Positions 34,969 to 44,225 of a DNA stretch of 64,000 nt are shown here, in pieces (position 1 is the first letter of the stretch; each line of letters begins with the position of its first letter). Source of the stretch: an uncultured Gammaproteobacteria bacterium (GTDB lineage Bacteria > Pseudomonadota > Gammaproteobacteria > UBA6429 > Thiohalophilaceae). The translations under genes and the position numbers were made by a program. The notes beneath the pieces were generated by a model, which saw only the letters and a program-made list of their open reading frames with translations, searched no databases and had not been told where the DNA came from. The stretch spans positions 248,001 through 312,000 of the forward strand of contig CALBTB010000009.1 of assembly GCA_937967995.1 (NCBI GenBank). Reading direction: 5' to 3'.

Positions 34969-36006
34969 ATGTCCGATGCAAATAATATAATTACTGTCGC
35001 GCTGGATGCCATGGGCGGCGACATTGGGCCACAAGTAACCGTGTCTGCCGCACAACATATCGTGAGCAGGCATTCCGACCTGCATCTGATCCTGGTTGGT
35101 GATCAGGCTGTGCTGGAACAAACCTTGTCACAGTTCGGAGGCAGCACAGGCGACAGGCTGAGCATTGTGCATGCGTCCCAGGTTGTCACAATGAGTGACC
35201 TGCCTTCCCAGGCGTTACGCCAGAAAAAAGATTCATCCATGCGGATTGCCATTAACCTGGTCAAGGAAGGCAAGGCTGATGCCTGTGTCAGTGCAGGTAA
35301 CACCGGCGCATTAATGGCGACAGCACGTTTTGTTCTGAAAACGCTTCCGGGTATTGATCGGCCTGCCATTTGTACAACATTGCCAACAGTGAACGGACAT
35401 ACACATGTTCTGGATCTCGGTGCCAACGTGGATTCCACAGCCGAGCATTTGCTGGAGTTTGCGGTTATGGGTTCGGTATTAACACAGGCAGTGGATAACA
35501 ATCCCAATCCCACAGTCGGACTGTTAAATATCGGTGAAGAAGAAATCAAGGGCAACGAACGCGTCAAGGAAGCGGCGCGCTTATGTCAGGACAGCAACCT
35601 TAACTATGTCGGCTATATAGAAGGTGATGGAATTTATATGGATCCGGTTGATGTTGTGGTGTGTGACGGATTTGTCGGTAATGTCATGTTGAAAACCACC
35701 GAAGGCGTGGCCAAGCTGTTTGCCGGACAATTAAAAAATGAATTCAAGAAAAACCTGTTCACCAAGTTGTCCGGACTGATCAGCCTTCCTGTGTTACGAA
35801 ACTTCCGTAAACGCTTTGATCCTCGTGCATATAATGGTGCCAGTTTGCTGGGGCTAAACGGCATCGTTATTAAAAGCCATGGCGGTGCAGATGATTATGC
35901 CTTTGGAAAAGCCATACTTGAGGCGCGTGAGGAAGTCATCAAGGATGTTCCCAACCTGATTCGCCAGCATCTCGAAGAAAAATTTTCGGAAAAGGTCGCA
36001 AGCTGA
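34969..36006 (+). CDS. plsX: phosphate acyltransferase PlsX
   Basis: The 345-residue protein starts with 'ITVALDAMGGDIGPQVTV', the PlsX signature, and contains 'VSAGNTGALMA' and 'VVVCDGFVGNVMLKTTEG'. It makes acyl-phosphate from acyl-ACP for phospholipid synthesis. Its stop overlaps the fabH start by one base, and it is part of the fab operon. Confidence 0.97.
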   Translation: MSDANNIITVALDAMGGDIGPQVTVSAAQHIVSRHSDLHLILVGDQAVLEQTLSQFGGSTGDRLSIVHASQVVTMSDLPSQALRQKKDSSMRIAINLVKEGKADACVSAGNTGALMATARFVLKTLPGIDRPAICTTLPTVNGHTHVLDLGANVDSTAEHLLEFAVMGSVLTQAVDNNPNPTVGLLNIGEEEIKGNERVKEAARLCQDSNLNYVGYIEGDGIYMDPVDVVVCDGFVGNVMLKTTEGVAKLFAGQLKNEFKKNLFTKLSGLISLPVLRNFRKRFDPRAYNGASLLGLNGIVIKSHGGADDYAFGKAILEAREEVIKDVPNLIRQHLEEKFSEKVAS

Positions 36007-36971
36007 TGTATTCGCGTATTACTGGTACAGGCTCTTATCTGCCAGAAAAGTTTCTCACCAATCACGATCTGGAAAAAATCGTCGATACTAGCGACGCCTG
36101 GATTACTGATCGTACCGGTATCAAGAAACGGCACATCGCAGAAGACTCGCAAACCACCTGCGACCTTGCAGAACAGGCGTCACGTGCCGCCATGCAGGCT
36201 GCCGGCGTCAAAAACAAGGACATCGATTTAATCGTCGTTGCCACAACAACACCTGATCGAATTTTTCCCAGCACCGCCTGTTTATTACAGGACCGCCTGG
36301 ACATTCATGGCTGCGCGGCATTTGATGTTCAGGCCGTATGTACCGGATTCGTTTACGCCCTGTCAGTTGCGGACAAGTTTATTCGAATGGGTGACGCGAA
36401 ATGTGCACTGGTTATTGGTGCTGAAACACTTTCACGCATTATTAACTGGGAAGATCGTTCAACTTGTGTTTTGTTTGGTGACGGTGCGGGTGCTGTTGTA
36501 CTACAGGCAAGTGAAGAACCCGGTATTCTGTCCACACATTTACACGCGGACGGCAGTTACAAGGAACTGCTGACGGTACCGGCGGGTATATCTGAAAACC
36601 ATGAAGCCTTTCTCAAAGGGGAAGGGTCAATTGTTATGCAGGGCAATGAAGTATTCAAAATGGCCGTCAATACACTGGGCCGTATTGTTGATGAAACACT
36701 TGCGAAAAACCATCTCAAAAAATCCGACATTGACTGGCTTGTACCGCATCAGGCCAATATCAGAATCATTTCCGCAACAGCCAAGAAACTCAAGATGAAC
36801 ATGGATCATGTCGTCGTAACCGTTGATCAGCATGGCAATACATCAGCTGCCTCCATACCGCTGGCCCTGGATCAGGCGGTGCGCGATAATCGCATCCAGA
36901 AAGGTGAAACACTTTTACTGGAGGCATTTGGTGGAGGGTTTACCTGGGGTTCAGCGCTTCTCAAGTATTAA
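36006..36971 (+). CDS. fabH: beta-ketoacyl-ACP synthase III
   Basis: The 321-residue protein has the catalytic cysteine in 'DVQAVCTGFVYAL', histidine in 'WLVPHQANIRII', and asparagine in 'HGNTSAASIPLAL', the FabH Cys-His-Asn triad. It condenses acetyl-CoA with malonyl-ACP to start type II fatty-acid synthesis. Gene order plsX-fabH-fabD is standard. Confidence 0.97.
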   Translation: MYSRITGTGSYLPEKFLTNHDLEKIVDTSDAWITDRTGIKKRHIAEDSQTTCDLAEQASRAAMQAAGVKNKDIDLIVVATTTPDRIFPSTACLLQDRLDIHGCAAFDVQAVCTGFVYALSVADKFIRMGDAKCALVIGAETLSRIINWEDRSTCVLFGDGAGAVVLQASEEPGILSTHLHADGSYKELLTVPAGISENHEAFLKGEGSIVMQGNEVFKMAVNTLGRIVDETLAKNHLKKSDIDWLVPHQANIRIISATAKKLKMNMDHVVVTVDQHGNTSAASIPLALDQAVRDNRIQKGETLLLEAFGGGFTWGSALLKY

Positions 36972-36992
36972 CACGCAGTACAGGAATTTACG

Positions 36993-37922
36993 ATGAGTTT
37001 TGCATTTGTTTTTCCGGGACAGGGTTCACAATCAATTGGGATGATGCAAAAGCTTGCAGAGGCTTTTACATCTGTTCAACAAACATTCGATGAAGCCTCG
37101 TCCGTTCTTGAAATCAATTTATGGGACATTGTCAGCAATGGCCCGGAAGAAAAAATTAATTCTACTGATATAACGCAACCGATTATGCTGACTGCCGGTG
37201 TGGCCACATGGCGAATCTGGCAGGAACAAAATGGTGCAAATCCGTCAATGTTGGCGGGGCATAGTCTTGGCGAGTACACCGCACTGGTTTGTGCCGAAGC
37301 AATCGAATTTAAAGATGCGATCAAACTGGTTTCTGTACGGGGCAAGTACATGCAGGAAGCGGTTCCAGCGGGAAACGGTGCCATGGCGGCCGTGCTTGGA
37401 CTGGATGATGATACTGTGAAACAGGTATGCCAGGACGCCGCCCAGAATGAAATTGTAGAAGCGGTAAATTTTAATTCCCCCGGACAGGTCGTGATTGCCG
37501 GTAATAAACCAGCCGTTGAGCGTGCTGCGGAACTGGCCAAACAGAGAGGAGCCAAACGGGCAGTCATTCTACCTGTCAGCGTGCCATCGCATTGTCAGTT
37601 AATGAAACCGGCGGCAGAGAAACTTGCCAGTGTGCTGGCAGACATTACGATTAACAAACCGGCACTGCCTGTTATCAATAATGTCGATGTTGCCATTCTC
37701 GATGATGCGAATGCGATTCGCGATGCCCTGGTCAGACAGTTATATCAACCGGTTCGATGGGTGGAAATAATTCAGAAAATGGCCGCCTCGAATATGGCAC
37801 GAATCATCGAGTGTGGACCGGGTAAAGTATTATTTGGTCTGAACAGGCGGATTGACAAAAATCTGGAACATGCTGCCATTATCGACAAAGAGTCGTTGCT
37901 TGATCAGCTAAACAAAAATTGA
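36993..37922 (+). CDS. fabD: malonyl-CoA:ACP transacylase
   Basis: The 309-residue protein has the nucleophile serine in 'LAGHSLGEYTALV' and catalytic histidine in 'VSVPSHCQLM', with the N-terminal 'FVFPGQGSQSIGM'. It loads malonyl groups onto ACP. It is 21 bases after fabH and 12 before fabG. Confidence 0.97.
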   Translation: MSFAFVFPGQGSQSIGMMQKLAEAFTSVQQTFDEASSVLEINLWDIVSNGPEEKINSTDITQPIMLTAGVATWRIWQEQNGANPSMLAGHSLGEYTALVCAEAIEFKDAIKLVSVRGKYMQEAVPAGNGAMAAVLGLDDDTVKQVCQDAAQNEIVEAVNFNSPGQVVIAGNKPAVERAAELAKQRGAKRAVILPVSVPSHCQLMKPAAEKLASVLADITINKPALPVINNVDVAILDDANAIRDALVRQLYQPVRWVEIIQKMAASNMARIIECGPGKVLFGLNRRIDKNLEHAAIIDKESLLDQLNKN

Positions 37923-37934
37923 AAAGGATGAGAC

Positions 37935-38678
37935 ATGTCACTGGAAAATGAGATTGCTTTGGTAACAGGTGCAAGTCGCGGAATCGGACAGGCCATCGCG
38001 TTGCAATTAGCCAAAGATGGCGCCACGGTAATCGGTACGGCAACATCTGAAAAAGGCGCCGAAGCCATAACGGCTTATCTGAATGAGGCGGGCGCAAAAG
38101 GCAAGGGCATGGTACTGGACGTCACCGATTCACAAAGTATCGATGCAACCCTCAAACAAATGAGCGAAGAACTCGGTGCTCCCTCTATTCTGATCAATAA
38201 CGCCGGTATTACACGTGACAATCTGCTGATGCGCATGAAGGATGAAGAATGGGATGCCATCATGCAAACGAATCTGACATCAATATTTCGCGTTTCACGT
38301 GCCTGTCTGAAAGCCATGATGAAAGCGCGCAAAGGTCGCATTATCAGTATCGCATCCGTGGTGGGCGTTTCCGGGAATGCCGGCCAGACCAATTATTCTG
38401 CTGCCAAGGCCGGTGTGATTGGATTCAGCAAATCACTTGCACGGGAAGTCGGGAGCCGTGGCATTACGGTAAACGTCGTCGCACCGGGCTTTATCGATAC
38501 GGACATGACCCGGGCATTACCAGACGCACAAAAAGAGGCGTTATTAGGGCAAATTCCACTCAACCGGTTGGGACAACCGCAGGAAATTGCCAATGCTGTC
38601 GCATTTTTAGCCTCTCCCGGTGCCGCTTATATAACCGGGGAAACAATCCATGTGAACGGCGGAATGTACATGTCGTAA
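37935..38678 (+). CDS. fabG: 3-oxoacyl-ACP reductase
   Basis: This 247-residue short-chain dehydrogenase has the NADPH motif 'VTGASRGIGQAIAL', 'NNAGITRDNLLMRM', and catalytic Tyr-Lys in 'NYSAAKAGVIGFSKSLA'. It reduces 3-ketoacyl-ACP. The 147 bases that follow, before acpP, probably hold an acpP promoter, as ACP is needed in excess, but no box is assigned. Confidence 0.97.
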   Translation: MSLENEIALVTGASRGIGQAIALQLAKDGATVIGTATSEKGAEAITAYLNEAGAKGKGMVLDVTDSQSIDATLKQMSEELGAPSILINNAGITRDNLLMRMKDEEWDAIMQTNLTSIFRVSRACLKAMMKARKGRIISIASVVGVSGNAGQTNYSAAKAGVIGFSKSLAREVGSRGITVNVVAPGFIDTDMTRALPDAQKEALLGQIPLNRLGQPQEIANAVAFLASPGAAYITGETIHVNGGMYMS

Positions 38679-38825
38679 CACTCTAACTAACTGAAATACA
38701 TGTATTTTTTGTCATAAATTGGATGGGTATTACAACCGTAAAACTGTAGCATCGCGGCGGCGTTTCCAATACAATACCCCGCGCAGCGTTCAACATGAAC
38801 GAAAATTTTTGGAGGATACTATCGC

Positions 38826-39062
38826 ATGAGCAGTGTAGAAGAACGCGTCAAGAAGATTGTTATTGAACAATTGGGCGTAAAAGAAGAAGAGGTTAAAGAG
38901 GACGCTTCTTTTGTAGACGACCTTGGGGCAGATTCACTCGACACAGTGGAATTGGTTATGGCTCTGGAAGAGGAATTTGAAACAGAAATTCCTGATGATG
39001 AAGCAGAAAAAATTACCACTGTGAAACAGGCTATCGATTACATCAACGCTCATAGCAGTTAA
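38826..39062 (+). CDS. acpP: acyl carrier protein
   Basis: The 78-residue acidic protein has the phosphopantetheine serine in 'DDLGADSLDTVELVMALEE'. GGAGGA precedes the ATG. It is central to fatty-acid synthesis and is flanked by fabG and fabF. A terminator follows, which with the strong ribosome site suggests high monocistronic expression plus read-through. Confidence 0.98.
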   Translation: MSSVEERVKKIVIEQLGVKEEEVKEDASFVDDLGADSLDTVELVMALEEEFETEIPDDEAEKITTVKQAIDYINAHSS

Positions 39063-39082
39063 TCGATATATCAAGATTCTGG

Positions 39083-39118
39083 GGCCGCATACCACATTAC
39101 TGTGGCTGCGGCCTTTTT
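39083..39118 (+). terminator. intrinsic terminator after acpP
   Basis: GGCCGCA (39083-39089) pairs with TGCGGCC (39107-39113), and inner CCACA pairs with TGTGG, forming an interrupted stem followed by TTTTT. It sits 20 bases after the acpP stop and before fabF, so fabF and the genes behind it depend on read-through or their own promoter. Confidence 0.85.
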
Positions 39119-39150
39119 GATTTTATGCCACTTTGTTAGGAGGTCTTTCT

Positions 39151-40392
39151 TTGTCAAAACGTCGCGTAGTTATCACTGGACTGGGCATGGTCTCGCCGGT
39201 GGGTTTAAACGTCAAGACATCCTGGGAAAGTATTCTTGCCGGCAAAAGTGGTATCGGTCCAATCACGCATTTTGATGTCTCCGACTACACGGTCAGGTTC
39301 GGTGGGTCCGTAAAAGAGTTTAATCCTGGTGATCTGGTCACTACAAAAGATGCGCGTAAAATGGATACGTTTATCCAGTATGGACTGGTTGCAGCGGATG
39401 AAGCGATCAGGGATTCGGGACTGGAAGTATCAGACAGTAACGCTGAACGCATTGGAGTCGCTGTTGGTTCCGGTATTGGTGGTCTGGGAGTTATCGAAAA
39501 AAACTACGACATCATTCAAAAAAGCGGTCCGCGCAAAGTTTCTCCATTTCTGATTCCGGCATCGATCATCAATATGGTATCCGGCCATGTTTCTATTCGT
39601 TATGGCATGAAAGGACCGAACATCGCGCTCGTCACCGCCTGCGCGACCGCAACACACAGTATTGGTGACGCAGCACGAATTATTGAATACGGTGATGCGG
39701 ATGTCATGATTGCCGGTGGTACAGAAATGGCAACGACACCTTCAGGTCTGGGTGGGTTTGCTGCCGCACGTGCACTATCAACCCGTAATGACGACCCACA
39801 GACAGCCAGTCGACCCTGGGACAAGGACCGGGATGGTTTTGTGTTAAGTGACGGTGCCGGTGTTGTTGTGCTGGAAGAATATGAAACCGCGAAAAAGCGC
39901 GGCGCAAATATTTATGCTGAAATTATTGGCTATGGCATGAGCGGTGATGCCTATCATATGACTTCACCATCTGAAGGTGGTGATGGTGCCAAACGCTGCA
40001 TGCAATATGCGATGCGTAATGCAGGCATCAATCCTGACCAGGTAAATTATATTAACGCGCATGGCACCTCCACACTGGCAGGCGACAAGGCGGAAGTGTT
40101 CGCGGTTAAAGCGGCTTTTGGTGATCGTGCCACCAGGCTGGCGATGAGCTCAACCAAATCCATGACCGGTCACTTACTCGGTGCAGCGGGCGGTATTGAA
40201 GCGATTTTTACTGCGCTGGCCATTCGTGACCAGGTAGCGCCACCGACTATCAATATTTTTACTCCCGATCCTGAATGCGATCTGGACTTTGTATCCGGCA
40301 ATGCCCGTGAAATGGCAATTGATTATGCTATCTCTAACTCATTTGGCTTTGGCGGTACAAATGGCACACTGGTATTTCGAAAGCCTGAGTGA
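39151..40392 (+). CDS. fabF: beta-ketoacyl-ACP synthase II, TTG start
   Basis: The start is taken as TTG at 39151, because the near-perfect ribosome site TTAGGAGGT (39135-39143) stands seven bases before it and the protein then begins with the family's 'SKRRVVITGLGMVSPVG'. An upstream in-frame TTG at 39133 would place the ribosome site inside the gene. The catalytic cysteine is in 'VTACATATHSIG', with histidines in 'NAHGTSTLAGD' and 'KSMTGHLLGAAGG'. It elongates acyl-ACP. Confidence 0.95.
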   Translation: MSKRRVVITGLGMVSPVGLNVKTSWESILAGKSGIGPITHFDVSDYTVRFGGSVKEFNPGDLVTTKDARKMDTFIQYGLVAADEAIRDSGLEVSDSNAERIGVAVGSGIGGLGVIEKNYDIIQKSGPRKVSPFLIPASIINMVSGHVSIRYGMKGPNIALVTACATATHSIGDAARIIEYGDADVMIAGGTEMATTPSGLGGFAAARALSTRNDDPQTASRPWDKDRDGFVLSDGAGVVVLEEYETAKKRGANIYAEIIGYGMSGDAYHMTSPSEGGDGAKRCMQYAMRNAGINPDQVNYINAHGTSTLAGDKAEVFAVKAAFGDRATRLAMSSTKSMTGHLLGAAGGIEAIFTALAIRDQVAPPTINIFTPDPECDLDFVSGNAREMAIDYAISNSFGFGGTNGTLVFRKPE

Positions 40393-41723
40393 CTAAAACA
40401 GCAAACCTTGAAGTAAAAAAGCTGCCCGGGCGATTTTATTTACCGGCATTATCTTTAGCGCTAAAAGAACGCTACCCCTTTCTGCTGGAAAGTACTGCCG
40501 CGTCAAACGGATTAGGGCAATACGACATCCTGTTCGCTTTTCCTCAGGAAAGTATAAAAAAAGAGCCGGACAACCACGAAGATTTTCTTCCCCGTCTGAA
40601 CCAGGCCTGGCAGGAAAATAAGGAACAATATACAGACAGTACATTGCCATTTACCGGCGGCTGGTTTTTGTTTTTAAGCTACGAACTGGCCAATGAAATT
40701 GAGCCGAGCCTGGACTTACGGCAATTTGATCATGCGTTACCCGTTGCACAGGCCACACGTGTCCCCGCAGCCATTATTTATGAACATGACAGGGATATCA
40801 CCTATCTGATAGCTGAAAAGCCGTATGCCTATACAATCGAGTATATGCTGAACGATCTGGAATCCCTGGGGCAGTTGGAGCCTGATCCAAAAAGCCTGTC
40901 GCTCACGCTGACAGAAGAAGCACCATCTGTATACCTGGATGGTATAAAAAAAGTACTCAACTATATTCGCGATGGTGATGTTTTTCAGGTGAATTTGTCC
41001 CGGGAGTGGAAATCAGAACAGTCGCAACCGATCGACGTAGCTACAGCCTATCAGAATCTGCGCCTGTCAAATCCGGCACCATTTTCTGGTCTGGTCCGAC
41101 TGGGCGATACCTATGTTTTGTCATCTTCGCCGGAAAGACTGGTCAGAGTGAAAGATGATGTCGCAGAAACTCGGCCAATTGCCGGTACACGGCCAAGAAG
41201 TGCTGACGAGCGTGATGACAGGGCACTTCAGGAAGATCTGATTGAAAACCTCAAAGAGCGCGCCGAACACGTTATGTTGATCGATCTGGAGCGTAACGAT
41301 CTTGGCCGTATTTGTGTGCCGGGCAGTATTGAAGTGAACGAGTTAATGGCAATTGAATCCTACGCACATGTGCATCATATCGTGTCAAATATACGCGGCA
41401 AATTAAGCCCGGATGTGCAACCGGGTAACATCATTGCAGCCGTGTTTCCAGGTGGCACCATAACAGGTTGCCCAAAAGTGCGTTGCATGGAGATAATCAG
41501 TGAACTCGAACAGTCTCCGCGTGGTGCTTACACAGGTGCGATGGGGTATCTTAATCGAAATGGTGATATGGACCTGAATATCCTGATAAGGACCATCGTG
41601 GTCAATCAGAACAAGATCAGTATGCGCGCCGGAGCCGGACTGGTTGCCGACTCCATCCCTGAAAAAGAACTGGATGAAACCCGTGCCAAGGCAAAAGGTA
41701 TGGCCATGGCGCTGAGTGGTTGA
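40389..41723 (+). CDS. pabB: chorismate-binding enzyme, probably aminodeoxychorismate synthase component I
   Basis: This 444-residue protein starts at a GTG overlapping the fabF stop. The chorismate-binding C-terminal half has 'ERAEHVMLIDLERNDLGRI' and 'FPGGTITGCPKVRCMEII'. The motif corresponding to PIKGT of E. coli PabB reads 'RPIAGTRPR', so the nucleophilic lysine is alanine, as in anthranilate synthase TrpE. The neighbour is the lyase gene pabC, which favours PabB of the lysine-free subclass. TrpE activity cannot be excluded. The amidotransferase partner is not in the window. Confidence 0.82.
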   Translation: MTKTANLEVKKLPGRFYLPALSLALKERYPFLLESTAASNGLGQYDILFAFPQESIKKEPDNHEDFLPRLNQAWQENKEQYTDSTLPFTGGWFLFLSYELANEIEPSLDLRQFDHALPVAQATRVPAAIIYEHDRDITYLIAEKPYAYTIEYMLNDLESLGQLEPDPKSLSLTLTEEAPSVYLDGIKKVLNYIRDGDVFQVNLSREWKSEQSQPIDVATAYQNLRLSNPAPFSGLVRLGDTYVLSSSPERLVRVKDDVAETRPIAGTRPRSADERDDRALQEDLIENLKERAEHVMLIDLERNDLGRICVPGSIEVNELMAIESYAHVHHIVSNIRGKLSPDVQPGNIIAAVFPGGTITGCPKVRCMEIISELEQSPRGAYTGAMGYLNRNGDMDLNILIRTIVVNQNKISMRAGAGLVADSIPEKELDETRAKAKGMAMALSG

Positions 41724-41731
41724 CGCTGAGC

Positions 41732-42553
41732 ATGCAGGTAATCGTAAACGGACAAGAGACTGAGCTGATTTCGGTACACGATCGTGGATTTACTTACGGC
41801 GATGGTGTATTTGAAACCTGTTTATGCGTTTCAGGTCAGATACCATTATGGCAATATCACCAGGAACGATTAACTGCATCGTGTCATCGACTCAATATAC
41901 CGGCACCAGATGGTGAACTATTATTCAGTCAAATAAAACAAGCTCTGTCGACAGATATACAGCAAATCGTCAAGATCATCATAACCCGTGGGTTGGGTGA
42001 ACGTGGTTATGCATACGATGCAACCAGTAAACCATCCACTGTCATTATCATCTCAGATCGTATTTTCAAACCGGCACATTTCTGGCAGCAGGGTGTGCGT
42101 GTTTTACGCTGCAAAACGCCACTAGCCGTTCAACCTGCACTGGCGGGCCTCAAGCACCTGAACCGACTCGAGCAAATTCTGGCCAGGAATGAGTGGCACA
42201 CTGACGATTACCAGGAAGGAATGATGTGCCGGGATGACGGCATGGTGATTGAGGCGACCAGCCACAACCTGTTTGCTGTAAAAGACGGCAATCTCTACAC
42301 ACCAGACTTATCAGCGTGCGGTGTAGATGGCATTATGCGACGATATGTGATTGAATTGGCAGGGAAATCAGGGATGAGCCTGTATAGTCAGGATATTCGA
42401 TACGACGAACTGTTTAACATGGATGAATTATTTTTGACGAACAGCGTTACAGGCATCTGGCCGGTTCGGCAGCTCGAATCGAAGACCTGGCCGGTCGGTG
42501 AGATAAGCAGACAGTTTCAGACACAAATCGCCAGGTTAATTCCCTATCAATGA
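41732..42553 (+). CDS. pabC: aminodeoxychorismate lyase
   Basis: The fold-type IV PLP enzyme has 'VHDRGFTYGDGVFETCLC' near the N-terminus, a lysine region 'LAGLKHLNRLEQILAR', and 'EATSHNLFAVKDG'. The ATG at 41732 gives 273 residues with a family-like N-terminus; a TTG at 41720 overlapping the preceding stop is possible. It releases pyruvate from aminodeoxychorismate to give p-aminobenzoate for folate. It overlaps mltG by four bases. Confidence 0.93.
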   Translation: MQVIVNGQETELISVHDRGFTYGDGVFETCLCVSGQIPLWQYHQERLTASCHRLNIPAPDGELLFSQIKQALSTDIQQIVKIIITRGLGERGYAYDATSKPSTVIIISDRIFKPAHFWQQGVRVLRCKTPLAVQPALAGLKHLNRLEQILARNEWHTDDYQEGMMCRDDGMVIEATSHNLFAVKDGNLYTPDLSACGVDGIMRRYVIELAGKSGMSLYSQDIRYDELFNMDELFLTNSVTGIWPVRQLESKTWPVGEISRQFQTQIARLIPYQ

Positions 42554-43590
42554 AGGCATTGTTTAAAAAAACCATCATCATCGCCAGCATTTTGATCCTT
42601 ACAAGTGCGGTATGGATATGGCATGCCATGCACGATCTTGCAAATTCACCGATGCAAGTGCCAGAATCCGGTTTTGTTCTGGAAGTGGAACCCGGCGGTC
42701 ATCTCAATCGGGTTTTTTCAAAGTTAAAACAACACGACATTATTAAAAACAGTTTCTACCTGAAATTGTATGCGCGCTGGTATGGGTTGGGGCAAAAAAT
42801 TCATGTCGGTGAATACCAGTTACAACAGGGCATGACGCCACAGGAATTACTGACAAATCTTTCTGAAGGCAAAGTCATTCAGTATTCAATCACCATCGTT
42901 GAAGGCTGGACATTTAAACAGATGATTGAACATATTCGTGCCAACCCCAATTTGAATCACACGATTGATGCACAGACATCTGAAGGCATTATGGCGGCCA
43001 TCGGTTTGACGGGACAACATCCGGAAGGGCGCTTTATGCCGGATACCTATTATTTTCCACGTGGCATGACGGACAGCGAATTTTTGTTACGTGCATATCG
43101 CGCGATGCAAACTTACCTGGAGAATGCCTGGCCAAACCGGGACGTTGGTATTCCCATCAAGACACCCTATGAAGCAATGATACTGGCTTCGATAGTTGAA
43201 AAGGAAACCGGTCTGGCCAGTGAACGCAAGATGATTGCCGGGGTATTTTCACGGCGACTGGTGAAACGCATGCGACTGCAAAGTGATCCGACGGTCATCT
43301 ATGGTATGGGAGACAGGTACGACGGAAATATACGTCGCAAGGATCTCAACACGGATACACCATATAATACCTATCAGCGGTTTGGTTTGCCGCCGACACC
43401 GATCGCTTTGCCAGGTCGTGATGCGATTGATGCGGTATTACATCCACTGGATGGTGAGGCTTTATATTTTGTCTCAAAGGGTGACGGCAGCCATTATTTC
43501 TCCGCAACGTTACAGGAACATAATGAAGCGGTCATAAAATACCAGTTAAAAGGACGTAAAAAACCCTTTTCCTCCTATAAACCTGAATGA
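42550..43590 (+). CDS. mltG: endolytic transglycosylase MltG (YceG)
   Basis: The 346-residue protein has one N-terminal membrane helix (about 7-26), a LysM-like segment, and the YceG domain with the catalytic glutamate in 'LASIVEKETGLASERKMIAGVF'. A later 'LQSDPTVIYGMGDRY' is also conserved. It cleaves nascent peptidoglycan at the membrane. It overlaps pabC and tmk by four bases each. Confidence 0.96.
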   Translation: MKALFKKTIIIASILILTSAVWIWHAMHDLANSPMQVPESGFVLEVEPGGHLNRVFSKLKQHDIIKNSFYLKLYARWYGLGQKIHVGEYQLQQGMTPQELLTNLSEGKVIQYSITIVEGWTFKQMIEHIRANPNLNHTIDAQTSEGIMAAIGLTGQHPEGRFMPDTYYFPRGMTDSEFLLRAYRAMQTYLENAWPNRDVGIPIKTPYEAMILASIVEKETGLASERKMIAGVFSRRLVKRMRLQSDPTVIYGMGDRYDGNIRRKDLNTDTPYNTYQRFGLPPTPIALPGRDAIDAVLHPLDGEALYFVSKGDGSHYFSATLQEHNEAVIKYQLKGRKKPFSSYKPE

Positions 43591-43598
43591 GGCCAAGT

Positions 43599-44225
43599 GT
43601 GACGCGAGGTAAATTCATTACCATTGAAGGCGGTGAGGGTGCTGGTAAATCAACCAACATCGACTTTATACAAGATTACCTTGAGAAAAACGGAATATCT
43701 GTTGTTGTCACCCGCGAGCCCGGTGGTACAGAACTGTCAGAACAGATCCGTCATATCCTGCTGGATAATCAATCCACAAATATGTCTGATGACACTGAAT
43801 TGTTATTAATGTTTGCTGCACGAGCACAGCATATCAAGGAACTGATTGTACCATCGCTGCAAGAAGGCAAATGGGTGGTTTGTGATCGTTTTACCGATGC
43901 CACTTATGCCTATCAGGGTGGTGGACGCGGTATGGATATGCAGAAAATAGCCCACCTCGAGGAATGGGTGCAGGGTAATTTACGACCTGATCTGACCATT
44001 ATTCTCGACCTGCCGGTTGAAATTGGTATGCATCGCGCCGGTAAACGTAGTGATCCGGATCGTTTTGAATCCGAAAATCATGATTTTTTTAACAAAGTTC
44101 GTGATACCTATTTGACCAGGGCGAAAACGAATCCATCACGTTATGCAGTCATCGATGCTGCTCCATCACTGGTCAACGTTCAGCAACAACTGGAACACGT
44201 GTTAGGCGAACTGGTTGCAAAATGA
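43599..44225 (+). CDS. tmk: thymidylate kinase
   Basis: The P-loop 'EGGEGAGKSTN' and 'VVCDRFTDATYAYQGGGRG' identify dTMP kinase. The GTG at 43599 is preferred: GAGG lies six bases upstream, and the resulting 208-residue protein starts like family members. The ATG at 43587 overlapping the mltG stop is an alternative and would add four residues. It supplies dTDP. Confidence 0.95.
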   Translation: MTRGKFITIEGGEGAGKSTNIDFIQDYLEKNGISVVVTREPGGTELSEQIRHILLDNQSTNMSDDTELLLMFAARAQHIKELIVPSLQEGKWVVCDRFTDATYAYQGGGRGMDMQKIAHLEEWVQGNLRPDLTIILDLPVEIGMHRAGKRSDPDRFESENHDFFNKVRDTYLTRAKTNPSRYAVIDAAPSLVNVQQQLEHVLGELVAK

